Assembly: GCA_009885085.1 (NCBI GenBank)
Contig: VFLK01000015.1
Span: 1 to 45,469, forward strand
Source of the DNA: Minisyncoccota bacterium
Lineage (GTDB): Bacteria; Patescibacteriota; Microgenomatia; UBA1400; PJMF01
Direction: 5' to 3'
DNA: 45,469 bases
Position 1 is the stretch's first letter. Every line of letters begins with the position of its first letter. Both the position numbers and the translations under genes were made by a program. The notes under the pieces were generated by a model. The model did not search any database and had not been told where the DNA came from. It saw nothing but the letters and a program-made list of their open reading frames with translations. Shown here in pieces: positions 40,749 through 45,469 of this stretch.

Positions 40749-41909
40749 CTAACTTCTGCTTGTCAGCTCTATTGCACCATCTTCTGTAACTAATACAGTG
40801 TTTTCGTATCTGTACCCAAATTCATTTTCTAAATATATTCCTGGTTCAATTGTGATTGTCATGTTTGGATTAATTTCGGTAACATTACTCCAGCTAATTG
40901 AAGGCTGTTCATGAATTGCTAATCCAAGTCCATGCCCGGTGGTGTGCACGAACTTTTCTGCATATCCTTTATTTGAAATCACGACGCGAGCAGCATTATC
41001 GATATCTTTGGCTTGAAGGCGCGCTGGTGTTGATGAAACATTTTCAAGAGCTGCCACAAAGTCTGCAGGCATATTTTCGTTTACAGGACGATTCTCTCCA
41101 TTTGTTCTGTTTTTTAATTTTTCAAAAGCAGCTTGATAGGCATCGCGCACAATAATTTCAATTTCTTTAAATTTATCCGAAGGCTTATCGCCAAACCAAA
41201 ATGTTCGAGTCATATCAGAACAATAGCCACCGACTTTTGCTCCCATATCAATCAAAACTGCCATATTATTTTCTAGTTTCTTAGCACTTGGCTGGTGGTG
41301 GGGCAGAGCTGAATTTGATCCAAAGGCAATTATTGTTGGAAAAGCCAAACCATCTGCTCCATGTTTTTCTAACAACCTATCGATTTTAACTTTCGTTTCA
41401 TACTCAGTAATTCCCTCAAACAGTTCATTTTTGACCTCGTCAATGACAATTGCTGTGGCAATGCTAGCTTTTTTAATTTGTTCAATTTCTACTGACTCTT
41501 TAATATTTCTAAATTTTTGGATTAATAATTCATCGCAATTATTAATTTTCAGATCTTTAAATTTTTCAGTAATAGCATTTAATTCAGCGACATAAAGAGT
41601 TTCAGGATCAATTAAAATTGTCTCAATTTTTTCTCTGTCAACAATTTTTTCTATGTGACCAGCGAGTTGACTAGGATAGCTACCTTTTAAATAACTCAAA
41701 AACGGATAATTTCCAATTGGAGAAAAACTTGTATGAATTAAATTGGCAGAATTTTTAGTAATATAAAAAAATGCTTCTCTTTCTTCTGGTAGCAAAAAGT
41801 TAAACTCAGTAAAGTAAGTAATGTCACTTGAAGATGACATGAGTATCGATTGTTTGTTTTCAATTTTTTCTTGAAGTTTGATTATTCTATTTTGAAAAGT
41901 ATTATTCAT
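40749..41909 (-). CDS. Xaa-Pro aminopeptidase-like M24 metallopeptidase
   Basis: This 386-aa protein has a creatinase-like N-terminal domain and a pita-bread M24 domain. Metal ligands are visible in order: Asp in VLIDMGAKVGGYCSDMTRTFWFG (two Asp), His in FVHTTGHGLGLAIHEQP, Glu in ITIEPGIYLENEFGYR and Glu in RYENTVLVTEDG. It probably removes N-terminal residues before proline; cytoplasmic, as no signal peptide is seen. The start overlaps the stop of the upstream exported-protein gene by 8 nt. Confidence 0.9.
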   Translation of the reverse strand: MNNTFQNRIIKLQEKIENKQSILMSSSSDITYFTEFNFLLPEEREAFFYITKNSANLIHTSFSPIGNYPFLSYLKGSYPSQLAGHIEKIVDREKIETILIDPETLYVAELNAITEKFKDLKINNCDELLIQKFRNIKESVEIEQIKKASIATAIVIDEVKNELFEGITEYETKVKIDRLLEKHGADGLAFPTIIAFGSNSALPHHQPSAKKLENNMAVLIDMGAKVGGYCSDMTRTFWFGDKPSDKFKEIEIIVRDAYQAAFEKLKNRTNGENRPVNENMPADFVAALENVSSTPARLQAKDIDNAARVVISNKGYAEKFVHTTGHGLGLAIHEQPSISWSNVTEINPNMTITIEPGIYLENEFGYRYENTVLVTEDGAIELTSRS

Positions 41910-42573
41910 TAGATAATGGAGCGAGTGATCTTAAAGTTAGGGCAGTGGTGTTTATTTCGTCATTTGTACCGGTGACCAGAACATTGATGTCTTTTGAGAA
42001 ACTGAGAGCACTGACTTTTTCACCATCTGAATCTTGGTAATCAGTAGTTTTAGATAATTTTAAGGTTTTTTCCTCATCCCCAGATCTGGTTTTTATAGTT
42101 ACTTCAGAAATTGAGATTGTTGTAATCGTACCTATTACAACTTCTTGAGTTTTTGGTCTGAGCGTAGCTACGGAAACATAAATAAAGTGAGGGGTGAATT
42201 CATCGTCTTCTATTTTTCCTAGCACTGTAACCCAGTTCTCAACTTCAATTTTGCCAACCGCAATTTCTTCAGAACCTTTTAAAATTTTAGGATTACTACT
42301 AAGATTTAGGATTTTTATTCCTGATAGGCTTGTGATTGTAATTGATTCGTCAGTAATACGAGTAACTTTTCCAATCATAGCTACTTTTTTATTTAAAAGA
42401 TTATTAATAGCACCATTAACTTTTCCTAAGTCTGCATTTTTCATGATGTCTTTGAGAGATTCAGAACTACTTGTTGCTTCGTTAGTTTCTTCTATGGCAA
42501 ATACAAAAAATGATTGTGTAAAGATTACTGAAAAACTTAGAACTGATAAAATTAAAAGTTTCTTTAGGTTCAT
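41902..42573 (-). CDS. Exported beta-rich protein with repeated OB-like units
   Basis: This 223-aa protein has a clear signal peptide (MNLKKLLILSVLSFSVIFTQSFFVFA). The rest contains two or three repeats of a beta motif of the type GKVTRITDESITITSLSGIKILNLS, then GTITTISISEVTIKTRSGDEEKTLKLS, each followed by a segment with WVTVLGKIEDDEF or DINVLVTG. This resembles the DUF5666-like exported families, but I cannot name a function. It overlaps its upstream neighbour (ATGA) and pepP-like gene, so the three form one operon. Confidence 0.7.
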   Translation of the reverse strand: MNLKKLLILSVLSFSVIFTQSFFVFAIEETNEATSSSESLKDIMKNADLGKVNGAINNLLNKKVAMIGKVTRITDESITITSLSGIKILNLSSNPKILKGSEEIAVGKIEVENWVTVLGKIEDDEFTPHFIYVSVATLRPKTQEVVIGTITTISISEVTIKTRSGDEEKTLKLSKTTDYQDSDGEKVSALSFSKDINVLVTGTNDEINTTALTLRSLAPLSNE

Positions 42574-43073
42574 AGTTGCTCCTCAGTCTTAGTGCCATCT
42601 TGATTGACCGCTGTTTCTTCGTTGGTAGCTGCTTCTTCGTTGGCCGCTGCTTCTTTTTCAAAAGCATCAGAGACAACGACTAATCTTTCTTCAACAGTTT
42701 CACCTCCGTCATCATTCAGAACGTGAACTCTAAGAATATTGGTTCCATTTTCTAACTCAACTTTAAATGAAAAATTTCCTGATTCATCGGAATTAGAAAT
42801 AAAGTCAGTATCATTTACAAATAAAACCACAAATGCATTTGGAATTGTAGTGCCAGTGACAGTCAATTCTGTTCCGGTTTGAATGGTGCCATCTTCAGGA
42901 CTGTGGAGAGCAAGTATGGTTGCCGCTGCTGTGGCTTCAACCTCAAGTTGATTTTCTTCTAGATCTGCTGCAGGAGTTTCGGTAATTGAATTTTTGACTC
43001 TATATACGCCAAAAGTAATAATAAGACCCATACTGAGTCCCACAAAAATAGCAATAAGTACTTCTTTTTTCAT
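42570..43073 (-). CDS. Membrane-anchored protein with Ig-like domain
   Basis: This 167-aa protein has an N-terminal transmembrane anchor (VLIAIFVGLSMGLIITFGVY). A single Ig/carboxypeptidase-regulatory-like beta domain follows (HSPEDGTIQTGTELTVTGTTIPNAFVVLFVNDTDFISNSDESGNFSFKVELENGTNILRVHVLNDDG). The tail is an Ala/Glu/Asn low-complexity repeat (EAAANEEAATNEETAVN) that is imperfectly repeated at DNA level. It probably faces the outside of the cell and binds or spaces wall components. Function unknown. Confidence 0.7.
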   Translation of the reverse strand: MKKEVLIAIFVGLSMGLIITFGVYRVKNSITETPAADLEENQLEVEATAAATILALHSPEDGTIQTGTELTVTGTTIPNAFVVLFVNDTDFISNSDESGNFSFKVELENGTNILRVHVLNDDGGETVEERLVVVSDAFEKEAAANEEAATNEETAVNQDGTKTEEQL

Positions 43074-43080
43074 ACAAATT

Positions 43081-43086
43081 ATTATA
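43081..43086 (-). promoter_or_regulatory. -10 box before the Ig-like gene (leaderless candidate)
   Basis: A perfect TATAAT lies 7 nt before the ATG at 43073. A TTGATT occurs 15 nt upstream as a weak -35. No Shine-Dalgarno sequence is present. Confidence 0.5.
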
Positions 43087-43148
43087 CAACTGCTTTATTG
43101 TAATCAAAAGCAATGATATCATAAGGCAGATTAAACGAAAGATTTTAT

Positions 43149-43814
43149 ATGATTCTAACATATCATGGTCACTCAACCTTTAGAATTAAAGGTAAAAAGG
43201 GCACTGTTATCACAGATCCTTACGAAGATTATATTGGTATGCCATTGCCAAGACTAAGTGGAGATATAGTAACTGTTTCTCATGATCATAAAGATCATAA
43301 TGCTTTCAAAAAAATATCTGGTACAACAAGAAGAGATAATCCTTTTATTATCAATAAATCAGGAGAGTACGAAGTCGGTGGCATTTCAATTTTTGGCGTT
43401 AGAACTTTTCATGATGCTAATGGGGGAGTCGAAAGAGGAGAAAATATAGTTTATACAGCATTAGTTGATGGCTTAAGAATTTGTCATTTGGGTGATTTAG
43501 GTCACGAACTTAGTCCAGAACAAATAGAAGATATCGGCTCGGTTGATGTTCTATTATGTCCAGTTGGCGGAGTTTATACAATTGATCCTGAATTAGCAGT
43601 TAAAACCATAAGATCAATTGAACCTGGTATTGTAATTCCAATGCATTATAAAACTGCCCAACATAATGCTGATGTTTTTGGAGATATGAAGTCACTCGAA
43701 GATTTCCTAAAAGTGTATGGATTATCACCAGAACCAGTTCCAAAATTGGAAATAGATAGCACACTTAGCATTCCAGAAGAAACCGAGCTAATCGTTTTAA
43801 GCTCAATCGCTTAA
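43149..43814 (+). CDS. Metallo-beta-lactamase-fold hydrolase (UlaG-like)
   Basis: This 221-aa protein has the MBL fold. It starts ILTYHGHSTFRIKGKKGTVITDPY, and the metal motif HxHxDH is present as VTVSHDHKDHNAF near residue 48. Further metal-site residues are in FGVRTFHDANGG, CHLGDLGHELSPEQI (Asp/His) and VIPMHYKT. This arrangement matches the UlaG/YtkL-type subgroup found widely in bacteria; the substrate is unknown. It is divergent from the Ig-like gene and lies 46 nt upstream of dnaB. Confidence 0.88.
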   Translation: MILTYHGHSTFRIKGKKGTVITDPYEDYIGMPLPRLSGDIVTVSHDHKDHNAFKKISGTTRRDNPFIINKSGEYEVGGISIFGVRTFHDANGGVERGENIVYTALVDGLRICHLGDLGHELSPEQIEDIGSVDVLLCPVGGVYTIDPELAVKTIRSIEPGIVIPMHYKTAQHNADVFGDMKSLEDFLKVYGLSPEPVPKLEIDSTLSIPEETELIVLSSIA

Positions 43815-43820
43815 ATGAAG

Positions 43821-43826
43821 TATAAT
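43821..43826 (+). promoter_or_regulatory. -10 box of dnaB
   Basis: TATAAT lies 34 nt before the dnaB ATG, and AGGAAA provides the ribosome-binding site. The -35 overlaps the end of the MBL gene and is weak. Confidence 0.45.
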
Positions 43827-43860
43827 TCGCATTAGCCTGAAGTCTTAAATAGGAAAATTT

Positions 43861-45183
43861 ATGGCAGATAATCCGATTGGTAGATTACCACCTCAAAATT
43901 TAGATGCAGAAAAATCTGTATTAGGTGCAATTCTCATTGATTCCGATGCGATTGTGGCCGTGGCTGACATTTTAACTCCAGAAAGTTTTTACGAAATTGC
44001 TAATCAATACGTTTATGCTGCAATGCAATCATTGTATGAAAAAAGACAGCCAATCGATGTCGTTACTCTCAATAATGAAGTTAAGAAAATGAAAAAGCTC
44101 AAAGCTGTGGGTGGCACTGCAGCAATTGCCGAGCTTTCTAATGCGGTTTCTACAGCAGCTAATGTCAAACATTATGCAAAGCTAGTGTCAGAAGCCTATG
44201 TCAAAAGAAAAATGATCAGTCTTTCTAGTGAACTTAGCCAGTTGGCTTTTGACGATGGCAAAGAAATTACTGATATTATGGATCTGGCTGAGCAGCGAGT
44301 TTTTGCACTTTCTCAAACACAAAATAAGAATGTATTTTTACCAATCAAAGATACTCTTGTGGAATCTTTTGAAAGATTGGACGAGTTGCAAAAGCATGGT
44401 GGAGAACTGAGAGGAGTTCCAACTGGTTATGCAGATCTAGATCGAGTTTTAGCTGGTTTTCAGAAATCAAATTTAATAATTTTAGCTGCAAGACCTGGAA
44501 CTGGAAAAACCGCATTTGCTTTGAATATGGCACAGCATATGTGTGTGGTTTCAAATAAGAAAGTGGGTTTCTTCTCGCTTGAAATGAGTAGAGAAGAGTT
44601 GGTTGATCGTTTATTGGTTGGACAGGCAGATATAGACGCTTGGAAATTAAAGACTGGTAGGTTGGATCAACAAGATTTCTTGAAATTATCCGATGCGATG
44701 GGTGTTTTGGCCGATGCAAGTCTATATATAGATGACACTCCCGCTTTAACAATTTTTGAGATGAGAACTAGAGCTAGAAGATTAAAAACTGAGTTCGATA
44801 TTGATATGCTCATTGTTGATTATTTGCAATTGGCTCATGGAAGAACTAGAGATAATCGTGTTTCTGAAGTCGCTGAAATTTCTCAAGGACTTAAGAACAT
44901 TGCTAGAGAATTAAAGATCCCAGTTTTAGCTCTTTCTCAGCTGTCACGTGCAATTGAGAGTAGAACTGAGAAAACCCCTCAACTTTCGGATTTGAGAGAG
45001 TCTGGCTCTATTGAACAGGACGCCGACGTGGTTATGTTTTTGTATAGAAAAGATGAAGATATTAGAGAAGCTGTTAATCTAAGAATTTCAAAGCATCGTA
45101 ATGGTGGCATGGGTGATATAGATTTATATTTTAGAGGAGATAGAGTCAAGTTCTATGGTATGGAATCACATAGGCAGAAATAA
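43861..45183 (+). CDS. dnaB: Replicative DNA helicase DnaB
   Basis: This 440-aa hexameric helicase unwinds the fork ahead of the polymerase. The N-terminal helical domain starts RLPPQNLDAEKSVLGAILID. The RecA-like C-terminal domain has Walker A AARPGTGKTAFALNMA near residue 209, FFSLEMSREELVDRLL, Walker B IDMLIVDYLQLAHG, ALSQLSRAIESR and LSDLRESGSIEQDADVVMFLYR. The length is a normal full-length DnaB with no intein. The TAA stop lies in the left arm of a long inverted repeat. Confidence 0.97.
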   Translation: MADNPIGRLPPQNLDAEKSVLGAILIDSDAIVAVADILTPESFYEIANQYVYAAMQSLYEKRQPIDVVTLNNEVKKMKKLKAVGGTAAIAELSNAVSTAANVKHYAKLVSEAYVKRKMISLSSELSQLAFDDGKEITDIMDLAEQRVFALSQTQNKNVFLPIKDTLVESFERLDELQKHGGELRGVPTGYADLDRVLAGFQKSNLIILAARPGTGKTAFALNMAQHMCVVSNKKVGFFSLEMSREELVDRLLVGQADIDAWKLKTGRLDQQDFLKLSDAMGVLADASLYIDDTPALTIFEMRTRARRLKTEFDIDMLIVDYLQLAHGRTRDNRVSEVAEISQGLKNIARELKIPVLALSQLSRAIESRTEKTPQLSDLRESGSIEQDADVVMFLYRKDEDIREAVNLRISKHRNGGMGDIDLYFRGDRVKFYGMESHRQK

Positions 45184-45282
45184 AAAAGCATATGTTTATG
45201 ACACAAGTTTAATTTCGTTAGATTTTAAATAATTATAAATCTTCACTACATCAGACTTGTTTACATAAACATATGCTTTTTT
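45182..45282. repeat. Giant nested hairpin at the end of dnaB
   Basis: AAAAAAGCATATGTTTATG (45182-45200) pairs perfectly with 45264-45282 (19/19). Inside are ACAAGT / ACTTGT and AGATTT / AAATCT. On the plus strand it ends in a run of seven T, so it can act as the dnaB terminator, though the 63-nt loop is unusual. Confidence 0.88.
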
Positions 45283-45441
45283 TATCAGAAGAGTTTTTGT
45301 TAAAAAAGCTCTCGCAGGAACAAGTCCTGAATGTTCGCTTTTAAATATTATTTTATTTTTATTATCAGAAGTGTTTTTGTTAAAAAAGCTCTCGCAGGAA
45401 CAAGTCCTGAATGTTCGCTTTTAAATATTATTTTATTTTTT
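45282..45441. repeat. Two tandem 80-bp repeats, each with a hairpin
   Basis: Units 45282-45361 and 45362-45441 are almost identical (one clear difference, GAAGAG versus GAAGTG). Each contains AAAAGC ... CAGGA-acaag-TCCTG ... GCTTTT followed by an AT-rich stretch, so each can form a hairpin with a T-rich 3' side. An alternative GAACA / TGTTC stem overlaps it. A third unit begins (TTATCA) but diverges. No ORF is visible to the window edge. Confidence 0.85.
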
Positions 45442-45469
45442 TATCATTAGACCACCTGATAGCCAAAGA

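Noticed and set aside
42194-42592. 132-aa plus-strand ORF opposite the exported protein
   Set aside because: Antisense shadow of a gene with a clear signal peptide and operon position; no motifs of its own.
45282-45441. CRISPR array
   Set aside because: Only two directly abutting 80-bp copies with no unique spacers and no cas genes.

Overview
The window is AT-rich and densely packed with housekeeping genes. Products are short or divergent, intergenic gaps are small, and the genetic code is standard (TGA is used as a stop, and an RF1 with a PxT motif is present). Three things suggest a reduced bacterium of the Patescibacteria/CPR type: ribosomal protein L31 with a C-terminal tail, a YerC-like TrpR protein, and several small unassignable proteins mixed with core genes. 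This is an inference from gene content and protein character; no rRNA gene is present to test it.

Left part (1-14.6 kb, + strand unless stated). A cell-shape operon (mreB-mreC-mreD-mrdA) is followed by dprA and topA. Next comes a dTTP-supply and nucleotide-sanitation group: thyA, a HIT-family protein, a dCMP-deaminase-like protein and a nucleotidyltransferase (both minus), a DHFR-like gene, dut, a divergent Maf-like protein, tmk, and then recR. Middle part (14.6-27.8 kb): hpf, two unknown proteins, cysS, a membrane glycosyltransferase, a gene split by an A8 frameshift, a protein-kinase-like protein, an unknown protein, ychF, the rpsF-ssb-rpsR operon, a ctpA protease, an unknown membrane protein, and prfA and rpmE (minus). 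A multi-helix RNA locus of about 370 nt with its own terminator lies between rpmE and glmS. After glmS come an EamA transporter (minus) and an ATP-grasp protein (+).

The most striking region is 32-41 kb on the minus strand, a histidine unit. A consensus promoter drives a T-box riboswitch. Its match to the T-box consensus is 13/14, and both the antiterminator and the competing terminator can be written out base by base. Directly behind the terminator sits a tRNA-His(GTG) gene with an encoded G-1, followed by hisG-hisD-hisC-(HAD)-hisH-hisA-hisF-hisI-hisE and finally hisS. The T-box bulge UGGG matches the unusual C73 of tRNA-His. Uncharged tRNA-His would therefore switch on its own gene, histidine synthesis and its own synthetase. 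A TrpR-family regulator (YerC-like) lies just upstream, and similar palindromes overlap its own promoter and the his promoter, suggesting a second layer of control. hisC is split by a -1 frameshift at an in-phase G GGA AAA heptamer, and its C-terminal part is fused to a HAD phosphatase that probably supplies histidinol phosphatase. No IGP dehydratase (hisB) is visible.

The right end holds an M24 peptidase, two exported or anchored proteins, a metallo-beta-lactamase-fold protein, dnaB, and an 80-bp tandem hairpin repeat. Two features recur across the window. At least seven genes have a -10 box only 6-9 nt before the start codon, implying leaderless transcripts. Several gene ends or gaps carry unusually long-armed nested inverted repeats.
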